A stretch of 64,000 nt of DNA from CAXRDE01 sp964229355 (GTDB lineage Bacteria; Cyanobacteriota; Sericytochromatia; UBA7694). Made by a program: the position numbers and the translations under genes. The stretch is taken from positions 62,001-126,000 of the forward strand of contig CAXRDE010000014.1 of NCBI GenBank assembly GCA_964229355.1. Direction: 5' to 3'. This document shows, one piece after another, positions 50,863 through 59,025 of this stretch; within the stretch, counting starts at the first letter, position 1; each line of letters opens with the position of its first letter. The notes below the pieces were generated by a model. The model had not been told where the DNA came from. It saw only the letters and a program-made list of their open reading frames with translations, and did no database searches.

Positions 50863-51130
50863 CTTTTTTTTTGAGCCAGTCTAGCTCCATTTTAAGCCGA
50901 CCAATTTCTTCATACAGTGGTGCTGTAAGGCTTTCCTCATCAAGGGCCTGTTTCGAGGCCTCAAAAATTTGTGGTGCCTCCTGGACTAACTTCTTTTTCC
51001 AGGTACTCACCTGGCTGGCTGAGACTTCGTAAGTAGCCATCAGCTCTACAGATGTTTGCTGTTCTTTGATCGCTTCTAAAGCAACTTTTGCCTTGAATTT
51101 TGAACTGTGTCTTTTTCGTTTACGACCCAC
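50846..51130 (-). CDS. IS3-family transposase OrfA
   Basis: The protein has 94 residues: a basic start (GRKRKRHSSKFKAKVALEA), a helix-turn-helix (VELMATYEVSASQVSTWKK) and a leucine-zipper-like end (LYEEIGRLKMELDWLKKKV). Nine A residues on the minus strand (50864-50872), inside the overlap with OrfB, form the expected -1 programmed frameshift site. The frame is intact. Confidence 0.88.
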   Translation of the reverse strand: MGRKRKRHSSKFKAKVALEAIKEQQTSVELMATYEVSASQVSTWKKKLVQEAPQIFEASKQALDEESLTAPLYEEIGRLKMELDWLKKKVALFD

Positions 51131-51237
51131 GAATTTGTCCTTTTTTAAATCACATTGTAACTGCCTGAAAAATTCCTTAGCTACTGGTCCTAAATCCGGG
51201 GTCCACTATACAGATCAAGGGCTTTCTTTCAGATGAA

Positions 51238-51780
51238 TCAATGACTTGCCAACTCTTGTTTTGCCTGATGCCGCTGAAAAGCTCTAAAATACCAGACTTT
51301 TGGACGCGATCTACCCAGCCTCACCTTTAACCATGGCTTTGTCGCCATAACTATAGAAACGGGAGAAGGCACATCAGCAGCAGGCAGCCTGAGTTCTTCA
51401 TAGGCACGCCGCATATCACCACCCAGTTTATAAATCACTTGCTGACGAATATCTTTTTCTTGTGGCCATCTCATTTTGGTAGGGGAATCTCCCTGGGCCT
51501 CCCATTTTAAAACGGCGACGTGACTCACGTTAAAACGCTGACCAAATTCAGGAGTTGTCATCTCAAAATAAAGACGTATTGCACGCACTTCATTTCCCGT
51601 TAAACGGCTCTTTTTAAAACTGAGTTCAGTAAAGACCTGGCGCGTCAGCTCCTGATGATTCACATCGAGAACCCATACACCGCGTATATTACGCATCGGC
51701 ACACGCTTTAAAACAACCGGAAAGCCATAACTCATATCGGTATACTGGGCTTGAATTTTCCGAAGATTGAGCTTGCTCAT
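51238..51780 (-). CDS. HTH antitoxin-like regulator (MqsA/HigA type)
   Basis: ATG 51780 is preferred (a TAAGGTG site lies just upstream, and it starts 4 nt after the toxin-like gene), giving 180 residues. The central part LTGNEVRAIRLYFEMTTPEF and FGQRFNVSHVAVLKWEAQ is a helix-turn-helix of the XRE/MqsA type. The C-terminal 60 residues are basic. Gene order, toxin first and antitoxin second, matches mqsRA and higBA systems. It probably neutralises the partner and represses the operon. Confidence 0.65.
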   Translation of the reverse strand: MSKLNLRKIQAQYTDMSYGFPVVLKRVPMRNIRGVWVLDVNHQELTRQVFTELSFKKSRLTGNEVRAIRLYFEMTTPEFGQRFNVSHVAVLKWEAQGDSPTKMRWPQEKDIRQQVIYKLGGDMRRAYEELRLPAADVPSPVSIVMATKPWLKVRLGRSRPKVWYFRAFQRHQAKQELASH

Positions 51781-51784
51781 CACC

Positions 51785-52096
51785 TTACACCTCCAGGTCA
51801 ATCACTGTAATAATCAATAAACCTTCCTCATCAAAAGACACAACGACCCTCAATTCTCTAGTATCAACGGTTTTTCCTCGAATGGCATAATTCCAGGCCT
51901 TATTCTGTACATCATATTGGTCTTTTGCCTTCTCATGCCAACCCGTTTTGAGTACATATTCATATTCCATTTTGGTGACACTTCTCTCAGAACCTCTTTG
52001 TACAGCATGAGAAGTATCAAAATAGCAGCCTGATTCAATAGCCTTCCGTATGTCTTGCAAAAGGTTCTCTCGTTTTGGACGACTGCTTTTAACCAT
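51785..52096 (-). CDS. DUF4258-like putative toxin
   Basis: The protein has 103 residues. FDTSHAVQRGSERSVTKMEY and VLKTGWHEKAKDQYD followed by YAIRGKTVDTRELRVVVSF have the His...Arg...strand pattern of DUF4258, a RelE-like RNase-type toxin fold. It is 4 nt from the HTH gene downstream. A RelE remnant and an IS element lie on the other side, a typical accessory-island setting. Confidence 0.6.
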   Translation of the reverse strand: MVKSSRPKRENLLQDIRKAIESGCYFDTSHAVQRGSERSVTKMEYEYVLKTGWHEKAKDQYDVQNKAWNYAIRGKTVDTRELRVVVSFDEEGLLIITVIDLEV

Positions 52097-52128
52097 AACC
52101 CAATTGTAACTGAGTTACATTAACAAAA

Positions 52129-52602
52129 TCAACACCCCCACGCCGTCAAAAACATCCGCCCCACAAAGGGCTTCAACACCTCAACCTCAGCCATCTGCCC
52201 GTAAATCTCATGCAACACCATCTCATCAAGGGTTGACTCCCGCGCATACACATCCACCCCCGCATCGGTGAACAGGGTTTTCTCAAAATACGTCACCACC
52301 CAGCGGTCCTCAGGCCCCCGCAGCGCCACCTGCCAATGACTGATCAGCCAGCGCATATACCAGGGCTCACCGCGCCACACAAAGCGGGTGTCAGATAACG
52401 GGGTGTCGTAACCCAGCACGGTCTGGGGTTTTCCATTGCGGGTATACAGCACTTCATCGCGCAAGCACAGCTCACGGCAAGGCGAGAGCACAGGTTCAGG
52501 TGTATAGCGAATGCGGGGATTTTGGCGGGTCTTCCAGAAGCTGAGGCTGGTGCTGACAATGCACCAGGTGCCCGCTAAAAAATGGGGTTCAGACGGTTTC
52601 AA
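52129..52602 (-). CDS. hypothetical protein, possibly lipocalin-like
   Basis: The protein has 157 residues from a TTG start that overlaps the gene upstream by 14 nt. AGTWCIVSTSLSFWK near the N-terminus has the GxW of lipocalins, and alternating strands follow (WRGEPWYMRWLISHWQVAL, RWVVTYFEKTLFTDAG). Trp-rich, no signal peptide. The lipocalin idea is weak; a small barrel that binds a hydrophobic ligand would fit. Confidence 0.5.
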   Translation of the reverse strand: MKPSEPHFLAGTWCIVSTSLSFWKTRQNPRIRYTPEPVLSPCRELCLRDEVLYTRNGKPQTVLGYDTPLSDTRFVWRGEPWYMRWLISHWQVALRGPEDRWVVTYFEKTLFTDAGVDVYARESTLDEMVLHEIYGQMAEVEVLKPFVGRMFLTAWGC

Positions 52603-52849
52603 AAAAGGCCACCACCCGATTGCCGAAGGCCAGTTGCTGGGCCTCGGTGCTCACCGCAAAGCGCTCAAAGGCGTCGCCACTGAGGCGCACATCGGCATAC
52701 AGTCCCGTGGGGTCTTCGTGAAAGTGTAAAAAAGCGCGGGACTTAACATAAAAGATGCCCCGCTTTTTTTCTTTGAGGCGGGGCAGGGTACGCAGGCGCA
52801 CCAGCAAGGCCTCTAACTGATCCAGGGCGGCATCGCTGGCGTGCTTCAT
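52589..52849 (-). CDS. small conserved hypothetical protein (86 aa)
   Basis: LEALLVRLRTLPRLKEKKRG, IFYVKSRAFLHFHEDPTGLY and ADVRLSGDAFERFAVST form a compact alpha/beta protein. I have seen similar short proteins in many bacteria (KKRGxFYxKxxAFLHFHEDPxGLYAD) but know no function. It lies 15 nt after the XRE-zinc finger gene and overlaps the next gene, so the three form one operon. Confidence 0.6.
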   Translation of the reverse strand: MKHASDAALDQLEALLVRLRTLPRLKEKKRGIFYVKSRAFLHFHEDPTGLYADVRLSGDAFERFAVSTEAQQLAFGNRVVAFFETV

Positions 52850-52864
52850 GGCTGGCGCCGTAAC

Positions 52865-53251
52865 CTAACTGGCTTCTTCGTTAATCAGGGAGTTGCAGCG
52901 TCCAATGCACTCAGAACAAATGTACACCGGGTTCTTGGAGTTGGCCTTGCCCACCACCAGCAGGCTGACTTCATGCTCTTTTTTACCACAGAAAGAGCAG
53001 GAGGGTTTTTCCACCAGGCGAATCGCGGGGGTGGCCATTTTTTCATCGGGAATCAGCTCAAACAGCTGTTCGATAGAAACGCCTAAGGCGTCGCAGAGCT
53101 TGGTGAGGGTCGAGAACGACACCCCTTTTGATTTACCGGTTTCTAATTCTGACAGGGCTTTCTGAGAAATCCCCGTCATTTTGGAGAGGTCGGTTTGTCT
53201 TAAATTTTTACTCTTACGCAGGCGAGACAGATTGCAATTAATTTTACTCAT
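52865..53251 (-). CDS. XRE-family regulator fused to a ClpX-type zinc finger
   Basis: The protein has 128 residues. Residues 5-65 are an XRE helix-turn-helix (LRKSKNLRQTDLSKMTGISQ, LSELETGKSKGVSF, LCDALGVSIEQLF). Residues about 82-122 match the zinc-binding domain of ClpX (CSFCGKKEHEVSLLV, then YICSECIGRC): four Cys in the CxxC...CxxC pattern. In ClpX this domain dimerises and recruits substrates and adaptors. The fusion suggests a repressor linked to ClpXP, or zinc/redox sensing; both are inference. It is divergent from the Nudix gene. Confidence 0.75.
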   Translation of the reverse strand: MSKINCNLSRLRKSKNLRQTDLSKMTGISQKALSELETGKSKGVSFSTLTKLCDALGVSIEQLFELIPDEKMATPAIRLVEKPSCSFCGKKEHEVSLLVVGKANSKNPVYICSECIGRCNSLINEEAS

Positions 53252-53306
53252 GAGAACCGGTACACAAACTTTGTTTTAGAATGGGATGTCTATATGTATT
53301 ATAGGT

Positions 53307-53320
53307 TATAATTAATTATA
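53307..53320. promoter_or_regulatory. 14-bp palindrome in the XRE/Nudix divergent promoter region
   Basis: TATAATTAATTATA is a perfect palindrome midway between the two starts and contains -10-like hexamers in both directions. It is a candidate operator for the XRE regulator. Confidence 0.4.
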
Positions 53321-53379
53321 CTTGCTCTGAAAATGAAATCAAGCCCCCGGCAACAAACAGGACATAAATAAGGTACGTT

Positions 53380-54033
53380 GTGGACGCGAAAAACAAAGAG
53401 ACACTGCAGTTTTTAGAAACCCTGCGCTATATCGCTCAGCAGGGCCTTCATTACAACACCGGCGACACGTATGATCGGGACCGCTATCAAACCCTGCTCA
53501 CCCTGGCTTCTGAAGCTTATGGCCTCATTTTAGAAACGCCGCCTTCTGCCGTTCTCCAGCAATTGCAAGCGGAATTAGGCCACATTACCCCCAAAGTGGG
53601 TGTGGACGGTGCCCTTTTTAACGACCGAGGCGAGATCCTTTTAATCCAGCGGGCTGATGACCAGTGCTGGGGATTGCCCTGCGGCTGGTGTGACGTCAAC
53701 GAGAGTCCTGAAACGGCTTTAGCACGGGAACTGCACGAAGAAATTGGCTGGCAGGTCACCGTAAAAGAGATTGTCAACGTGTTTACCCGTTTGCCGGGCG
53801 AATACGGTGCGCTGTCAACCTCGTACCATATGGTGTACTTGTGTGAGCCCCCTGTTCCCGAGCCAGAACCCCAGTTGGCCCCTCACGAGGTGTTGCAAAC
53901 GGGATGGTTTGATCTCAACGCAGCCGCCACCGCGCAGTTACCCTGGCACCGAGAGCACGAAGGTTTTGCCCGCGCCGCCTTTAGCGCCTGGCAAGCCAAA
54001 CAAGCGGGCCTCAGCGCCTCGCAAGGAGTTTAA
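53380..54033 (+). CDS. Nudix hydrolase (ADP-ribose/NADH pyrophosphatase-like)
   Basis: The protein has 217 residues and a GTG start with AAGG upstream. The N-terminal 60 residues (LRYIAQQGLHYNTGDTYDRD) match the Nudix_hydro_N helical domain. The Nudix box GWCDVNESPETALARELHEE followed by IGW fits GX5EX7REUXEEXGU, with the Mg-binding Glu residues intact. It hydrolyses a nucleoside diphosphate linked to another group; the substrate is uncertain. It may form an operon with the genes up to mutL. Confidence 0.85.
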   Translation: MDAKNKETLQFLETLRYIAQQGLHYNTGDTYDRDRYQTLLTLASEAYGLILETPPSAVLQQLQAELGHITPKVGVDGALFNDRGEILLIQRADDQCWGLPCGWCDVNESPETALARELHEEIGWQVTVKEIVNVFTRLPGEYGALSTSYHMVYLCEPPVPEPEPQLAPHEVLQTGWFDLNAAATAQLPWHREHEGFARAAFSAWQAKQAGLSASQGV

Positions 54034-54036
54034 ACC

Positions 54037-54801
54037 ATGGCACGAAAAGGCCCCCCCTTACAAATTGTCCTCATGATCGCCTGTGTGGGCGCCCTGATGA
54101 TCATCAGTTGGTTAAGCATTAGCAGTCCAGAGGCCAAAGAAGAAAACAAAGCCCGCACCACCCTGAGCTACTTTTTAGAAGCCGTCGGGCGCAGCCCCAT
54201 CGATCGGCTGGGCAAAGAGCTGCATCCCACCGTACGCCGTCAGTACAATCCCGACAGCTTACAAAAGACCCTGAAAGATCTGCAATTAGACACACCGCAA
54301 ACCCTGACCGCATGGTCAACCGGTGAGCAAACCTTTGAGCCCCGTCAATGGCGCTGGCAGCTCAAAACCCAGGCCGAAGGCAGCAACGCAGCTCCCCAGG
54401 CGCTGTGGGCTTTTATTCAATACCCCGAAGAAATGAAAATTTCGCGCCGTTGGCATGTGCGCAGCCTCTGTCGCCCCGAAAGCGAGCTGCCCCGCGCCAC
54501 CGCCGATTTGCTGAAGCGCGTCACAAGCCCCGAGTCCCCCAGCCAATGGCTCAGTGACAAAGGCCAGTACACCGCCTTCTTGCAAGCGCTCAAAGCAGCG
54601 CCGCCACCGGCCAACGCCCCCGTCAAAAGCCTGCTCAGCCCCCGCTTGCAAAGCGAAGCCACCTGGCAAAACCAGCGCCTGGTCATGCAATGGGAAGCCG
54701 AGCCCGGCCCTGACCTGCACTGCCAGTATGTTTTGCAGGCCTACCGTCTGGGGGGTACAATAGAAACACCCCAAACCACCGCAGCGGAGGCAGATTCATG
54801 A
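54037..54801 (+). CDS. membrane-anchored hypothetical protein
   Basis: The protein has 254 residues, starting 3 nt after the Nudix stop. One transmembrane helix (about 9-27, IVLMIACVGALMIISWLSI) anchors a periplasmic domain with a RTTLSYFLEAVGRSPIDR helix and a strand-rich part. No known family. It ends in an ATGA overlap with the EutN-type gene. Confidence 0.65.
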   Translation: MARKGPPLQIVLMIACVGALMIISWLSISSPEAKEENKARTTLSYFLEAVGRSPIDRLGKELHPTVRRQYNPDSLQKTLKDLQLDTPQTLTAWSTGEQTFEPRQWRWQLKTQAEGSNAAPQALWAFIQYPEEMKISRRWHVRSLCRPESELPRATADLLKRVTSPESPSQWLSDKGQYTAFLQALKAAPPPANAPVKSLLSPRLQSEATWQNQRLVMQWEAEPGPDLHCQYVLQAYRLGGTIETPQTTAAEADS

Positions 54802-55085
54802 AATTGGCTCGGGTCACAGGAAACGTCGTGGCCACTGTAAAACACCCCGGACTTCACGGACGTAAAATGATGCTGGTGCAGCCCATTGACCCCTTTGGTA
54901 AAGATGTGGGCGAAGAGCAAGTGGTCATTGATACCGTGCAGAGCGGTGTGGGCGATCGGGTACTCTTGCTCGATGAAGGGGGTTCTGCCCGTCAGATCAT
55001 TCTGTACAATAACGCCCCCATTCGCTGTATTATTGTGGGGATAGTCGACCATGTCGAAATTGCCGAATCCGCGCTTACCCTTTAA
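54798..55085 (+). CDS. EutN/CcmL-type microcompartment vertex protein (copy 2)
   Basis: The protein has 95 residues. MKLARVTGNVVATVKHPGL, MMLVQPIDPFGKDVGEEQVV and VQSGVGDRVLLLDEGGSAR, with IVGIVDHVEI at the end, show the complete EutN/CcmL fold. It overlaps its upstream neighbour by 4 nt and recO by 35 nt, so translation is coupled to DNA-repair genes, not to shell or enzyme genes. Copy 1 lies beside a deoxynucleoside kinase, also in a nucleic-acid setting. Confidence 0.88.
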   Translation: MKLARVTGNVVATVKHPGLHGRKMMLVQPIDPFGKDVGEEQVVIDTVQSGVGDRVLLLDEGGSARQIILYNNAPIRCIIVGIVDHVEIAESALTL

Positions 55086-55884
55086 CGCCGAGTGCCTGCA
55101 ACTGCGTTTTTACAATTTTGCAGAAAACGATCGCATTGCAGTCCTTTTCAGTCGCGAGTATGGCCTGTTGCGCGCCATTGCCAAAGGCGCCCGCAGCTCC
55201 CGCAGCAAAATGGGACCACTGCTTTCGCCCCTGCGCCACAGTCAAATTCAGCTGGTGGCCGGTAAAGGGCTGCACAAAATCCGTCAGGTACAAGGCGTGC
55301 AGGCCTGGTCTGCGCTACAAAAGGATTACGACAAACTCATGTGTGGCCTGGTCATGGCCGAGCTGATCGCTCTGTTTTGTCAGGAAGAAGACGCTCAACC
55401 GGAAGTTTTTGACGGTACCATTATGGCCCTGGCACTTCTGGCCGAAACCCCGCGCCCCAAATTGCAATTGCTCTGGTATCTCTTGTTCTTTTTGGGGCAA
55501 CAGGGCGCCCTGGCGGATCTCGACACCTGTACCCGCTGCGATCTCGAACTCTTTCCCGGTGACCCGGTCTTTTTTGAGACCCGCCGGGCGGGCCTGCAGT
55601 GCGATGCCTGCACGCCATCAGCGCAAGAGCACCCGCATTTGGCCCTCAGCGAAGCCCAGCATGAAAGCCTATTAACTTTACGGGAAACCCCCAATCCCGC
55701 TAAAATACAGCTCACAGAAGCAGAGTTAAATTCACTTCTGCGGGCTTTTCATACGTATGTCTACCATGCCAGTGGACAACGCATCAAAAGCTTTTCGGCC
55801 CTTTATGCCGATCCTGAGAGCGAGTTGGCCCTGCTTACCTTAAATCCGTTAAATGCAGGCCCATCATCGCCTACAGCACCTTAA
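55051..55884 (+). CDS. recO: DNA repair protein RecO
   Basis: The protein has 277 residues: an N-terminal OB fold (VLFSREYGLLRAIAKGARSS, LSPLRHSQIQLVAGKGL) and a C-terminal helical domain with a zinc site (CTRCDLELFPGDPVFFE, then LQCDACTP). RecO anneals ssDNA and loads RecA with RecR at gaps. It starts inside the EutN-type gene (35-nt overlap) and is followed by htrA after 14 nt. Confidence 0.9.
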   Translation: MSKLPNPRLPFNAECLQLRFYNFAENDRIAVLFSREYGLLRAIAKGARSSRSKMGPLLSPLRHSQIQLVAGKGLHKIRQVQGVQAWSALQKDYDKLMCGLVMAELIALFCQEEDAQPEVFDGTIMALALLAETPRPKLQLLWYLLFFLGQQGALADLDTCTRCDLELFPGDPVFFETRRAGLQCDACTPSAQEHPHLALSEAQHESLLTLRETPNPAKIQLTEAELNSLLRAFHTYVYHASGQRIKSFSALYADPESELALLTLNPLNAGPSSPTAP

Positions 55885-55898
55885 AAGGAGAATGTATC

Positions 55899-57083
55899 AT
55901 GGCAAATAAGGTTCCTCAACTCATTATCGCGGGCTTAAGCGCTGCATTGCTCACCCTGGGCTATGCCTATTATCACGAGAGGCAACAGCCCACAGCGGCC
56001 ACCGCGACCGTTAGCGAAAACAACACCGGTCTGGTGGAGCGCATTTCAAGCCCCGCCGCCCAGGCAGCCACCCCCGATTTAGATTTATCTGAAAAACGCA
56101 CCATTGATCTTTATAAACGCAACAGCGACTCGGTGGTGAATGTCACCACCCGCTCTTTCCAATACAACGAATTTATGCAGCTGATTCCCCGCGAGGGCGC
56201 GGGCTCAGGCTTTGTGATCGACAAAGAAGGCTACGTGGTCACCAACTTTCACGTGGTCAAAGGGGCTCAGCGCTTTTTTGTCGCCTTTGGCAATATGGAG
56301 GAGTCCTTCCCCGCCAAGTTGGTGGGTTCAGACCCCAATAATGACATTGCTATTTTAAAAGTGGACGCCCCCGCTGACATGCTCAAGCCCGTGGAACTGG
56401 GCACTTCTAGCAATTTACAAGTGGGCCAAAGCGCTGTGGCCATCGGCAACCCCTTCGCCATTGGTCAAACCATGACCACCGGTGTGATTTCATCGCTGAA
56501 CCGCACGCTGCAAGCCGAAGAAGGCCGCATTATGTCGGGCCTGATTCAAACGGACGCTGCCATTAACCAGGGCAACTCCGGCGGCCCGCTGTTTGATTCT
56601 AACGGTCGCGTCATTGGCGTCAACACCATGATTTACAGTCCCTCAGGGGGTTCAGTGGGTATCGGGTTTGCCATCCCCATCGACACCGTCAAGCGCTTTA
56701 TTCCCGATTTAATTCAGTATGGCCGCGCCCGACACCCATCGCTGGGTGTATCGGCAGTGCCCATTAGCCCCCGTCTGGCCGAGGCCCTCAAGCTGCCCGT
56801 CAAAGAAGGTTTACTGGTCATGCGCACCGTCCCCGGTAGCCCCAGCCACGCAGCAGGTCTGCGCGGCGGCACGCAAGAGGTCTACGTGGGCCATTACCAG
56901 CTCTTTTTGGGCGGGGATATTATTCTGGCTTTAGACGGCAAAAAAATAACCAGCCGTGAAGCCCTGGTGAATTACTTAGAGACCGCCAAGAAAATTGGCG
57001 ATTCGCTGGAGATCACCTATCTGCGCAACGGTGAAACCACACCCCGTAAGACCACTGCCGTCTTGAACGAAGAGCGGAGATAA
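55899..57083 (+). CDS. HtrA/DegP-type periplasmic serine protease with one PDZ domain
   Basis: The protein has 394 residues and an N-terminal signal anchor (residues 8-22). The catalytic triad is visible: His118 (TNFHVV), Asp149 (NNDIAIL) and Ser227 (GNSGGPLF). One PDZ domain follows (about 290-385). Single-PDZ HtrAs of the DegS/HhoA type sense or degrade misfolded envelope proteins. Strong AAAGGAG site; 7 nt before mutL. Confidence 0.93.
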   Translation: MANKVPQLIIAGLSAALLTLGYAYYHERQQPTAATATVSENNTGLVERISSPAAQAATPDLDLSEKRTIDLYKRNSDSVVNVTTRSFQYNEFMQLIPREGAGSGFVIDKEGYVVTNFHVVKGAQRFFVAFGNMEESFPAKLVGSDPNNDIAILKVDAPADMLKPVELGTSSNLQVGQSAVAIGNPFAIGQTMTTGVISSLNRTLQAEEGRIMSGLIQTDAAINQGNSGGPLFDSNGRVIGVNTMIYSPSGGSVGIGFAIPIDTVKRFIPDLIQYGRARHPSLGVSAVPISPRLAEALKLPVKEGLLVMRTVPGSPSHAAGLRGGTQEVYVGHYQLFLGGDIILALDGKKITSREALVNYLETAKKIGDSLEITYLRNGETTPRKTTAVLNEERR

Positions 57084-57090
57084 AACCATC

Positions 57091-58938
57091 ATGCACAGCG
57101 CTGCTTCCATTCGCATTCTGGATCCCCAGGTGGCCAACCAAATTGCCGCCGGAGAGGTGGTGGAACGCCCCGCCTCGGTGATCAAGGAGCTGGTGGAAAA
57201 CGCGCTGGATGCGGGTGCCGATCGCATTGAGGTAGAAGCGGATCACGGCGTCCGCTTTTTGCGGGTGGTGGACAATGGCAAAGGCATCGCCCCTGAAGAG
57301 GTGCCCCTGGCCTTTCAACGCTTTGCCACCAGCAAGCTCACCGACTACGAAGACGTATGGCAGCTCAACACCATGGGCTTTCGCGGCGAAGCACTGCCCA
57401 GTATTGCTTCGGTGTCCAAAGTCGAAGTGTGCTCGCGCACGCCCCAGACGGATTTGGGCCGCAAGGTGATTTTGCACGGGGGACACGTGCAAAGCGAAAG
57501 CGATGCAGGTGCGCCCGTGGGCACGGCCATTACCATTCAGGACCTGTTTTACAACACCCCCGCCCGTTTGAAGTTTATGAACCAGGAGAATACCGAGTAC
57601 AAACACATCGGTCAGCTCATGGAAGCCTTTGCCCTGAGTCACCCTGAAGTGGCCTTCTCCTGGAAGAAAAAAGACAAGGTGCAGCTGAGCACCCGGGGTC
57701 AAAGTGATCTGATGGGCGTGGTGCGCCAGGTGTTTGGCAAAACCTTTGCCGCCTCGGTGTTTCACGTGAGTCATGAACTGCGAGGTGCCCGTTTAGAAGG
57801 GGTCTTGTCTTACCCCGATGCAGTGCGCAAAAACCGCAATTACCAGTATTTTTTCGTCAACCAGCGCTGGGTAAAGGTGCCTGCCCTGAGTAAAATTCTC
57901 GACGATCTCTACGCTGACCTCATTCCCAAACGCCATTACCCGGTGGCCATTTTAAAACTGCACTTGCCCCCTGAAAGTGTAGATATTAACGTGCACCCCT
58001 CCAAGCGAGAGGTGAAATTTAAAAACTTCAGCCTGATTTACCAATTGCTCAAAGAAGCCTTGCAAAACGCCCTCTCTCGCTACCATCTGGATCGCGAGCA
58101 TGTGGGACTTGAAGCAGAATTACCCCACGAAGCGCCTCCCTTTGCCAGCACCACTGAGGCCCCCTTTGCTGTAGAACCTTCACCCAGTGCCCCCTCGCCG
58201 GGCGAACAACCCCCGTGGATGACATCTCCGCCCCCTGCCATCGCGGAGCCCCGCAGCCGTTACACGGTGGAAGCCACGCCTCCACCCGAGGTATTGCGAC
58301 TGCCCGGCGTGCCCGAGCCCACGGACCACCAGCGTCTGGATGTCCAGGAGGCCCGCATTTTAGAAACCATTCGCCCCCTGGCCCAGGTATGTGAAAACAC
58401 CTACATTGTGGGCAGCTTTGGCCGGGATCTGGTCTTGATCGATCAGCATGTGGCCGAAGAGCGTTATCTGTACGAAGATCTCATTGAGAGTGAGTCCATT
58501 TTGCAGCAACCCCTCTTGATTTCGGTGGTACTGAACGTGGATGAAGAAGAAAAAGATCTGCTGGCCCGCTACCAGGAAGCTTTTGAGCGCGCGGGCTTTG
58601 CCTACGAAGACTACGGACCCGACAGCATTGCCCTGCGGGCCGTGCCCCATTGTCTCAAGCTCAGCGAAGCCGAAGAAACCTTTCAGGATATTTTAGAAGA
58701 TCTCAAAACCACAGGGGTGGCAGACCCGCAACTCAAAGGTTTTAAACTCATGTGCAAAACCGTGGCCTGTCACAGTGCCGTGCGCGCAGGTGATACCCTG
58801 GCACTCAGTCAAATGCAAAAAATCGTCGAAAATTGGTCACGCACGCGCAACCCCTATACTTGCCCCCACGGGCGCCCCATTTTGCTAAAATTAAGTAAGG
58901 ACGAAATCAACCGCCGCTTTCTACGCACCTGGTCCTGA
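57091..58938 (+). CDS. mutL: DNA mismatch repair protein MutL
   Basis: The protein has 615 residues. The N-terminal GHKL ATPase shows QIAAGEVVERPASVIKELVE, DNGKGI, FATSKL and GFRGEALPSIASVSKVEV. A Pro-rich linker (about 345-420) leads to the C-terminal dimerisation domain with DQHVAEERYLYE, ACHSAVRAGD and TCPHGRPILLKL, the motifs of the MutL endonuclease (DQHA(X)2E(X)4E, here with Val for Ala). It would therefore nick DNA itself, as in bacteria without MutH. Confidence 0.95.
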   Translation: MHSAASIRILDPQVANQIAAGEVVERPASVIKELVENALDAGADRIEVEADHGVRFLRVVDNGKGIAPEEVPLAFQRFATSKLTDYEDVWQLNTMGFRGEALPSIASVSKVEVCSRTPQTDLGRKVILHGGHVQSESDAGAPVGTAITIQDLFYNTPARLKFMNQENTEYKHIGQLMEAFALSHPEVAFSWKKKDKVQLSTRGQSDLMGVVRQVFGKTFAASVFHVSHELRGARLEGVLSYPDAVRKNRNYQYFFVNQRWVKVPALSKILDDLYADLIPKRHYPVAILKLHLPPESVDINVHPSKREVKFKNFSLIYQLLKEALQNALSRYHLDREHVGLEAELPHEAPPFASTTEAPFAVEPSPSAPSPGEQPPWMTSPPPAIAEPRSRYTVEATPPPEVLRLPGVPEPTDHQRLDVQEARILETIRPLAQVCENTYIVGSFGRDLVLIDQHVAEERYLYEDLIESESILQQPLLISVVLNVDEEEKDLLARYQEAFERAGFAYEDYGPDSIALRAVPHCLKLSEAEETFQDILEDLKTTGVADPQLKGFKLMCKTVACHSAVRAGDTLALSQMQKIVENWSRTRNPYTCPHGRPILLKLSKDEINRRFLRTWS

Positions 58939-59025
58939 GGGAACCTTCTGCCGGTTCATGCCGTCTTAAAAACTAGCACAACCCAGTCAATGACTCGAAA
59001 TAAAATGGCTCGAAAGGAGCTGCCC

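Larger units (their letters stand above)
49945..51207. mobile_element. IS3-family insertion sequence, degenerate
   Basis: The element is about 1.26 kb. The ends share AGTGGACCCC as an inverted repeat (49945-49954 and 51198-51207), extended by a matching GACC 20 nt in. It encodes OrfA and OrfB of the IS3 family on the minus strand with an A9 slippage site. I found no clear target-site duplication. OrfB is disrupted, so the element cannot move by itself. Confidence 0.85.

Noticed and set aside
49945..51207. Possible 3-bp target-site duplication at the IS3-type element
   Set aside because: The bases just outside the ends do not match under either placement of the ends; adjacent deletion probably removed one copy.
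57013..57774. 253-residue minus-strand frame opposite mutL
   Set aside because: It covers the conserved ATPase motifs of mutL on the other strand, so it is a shadow.
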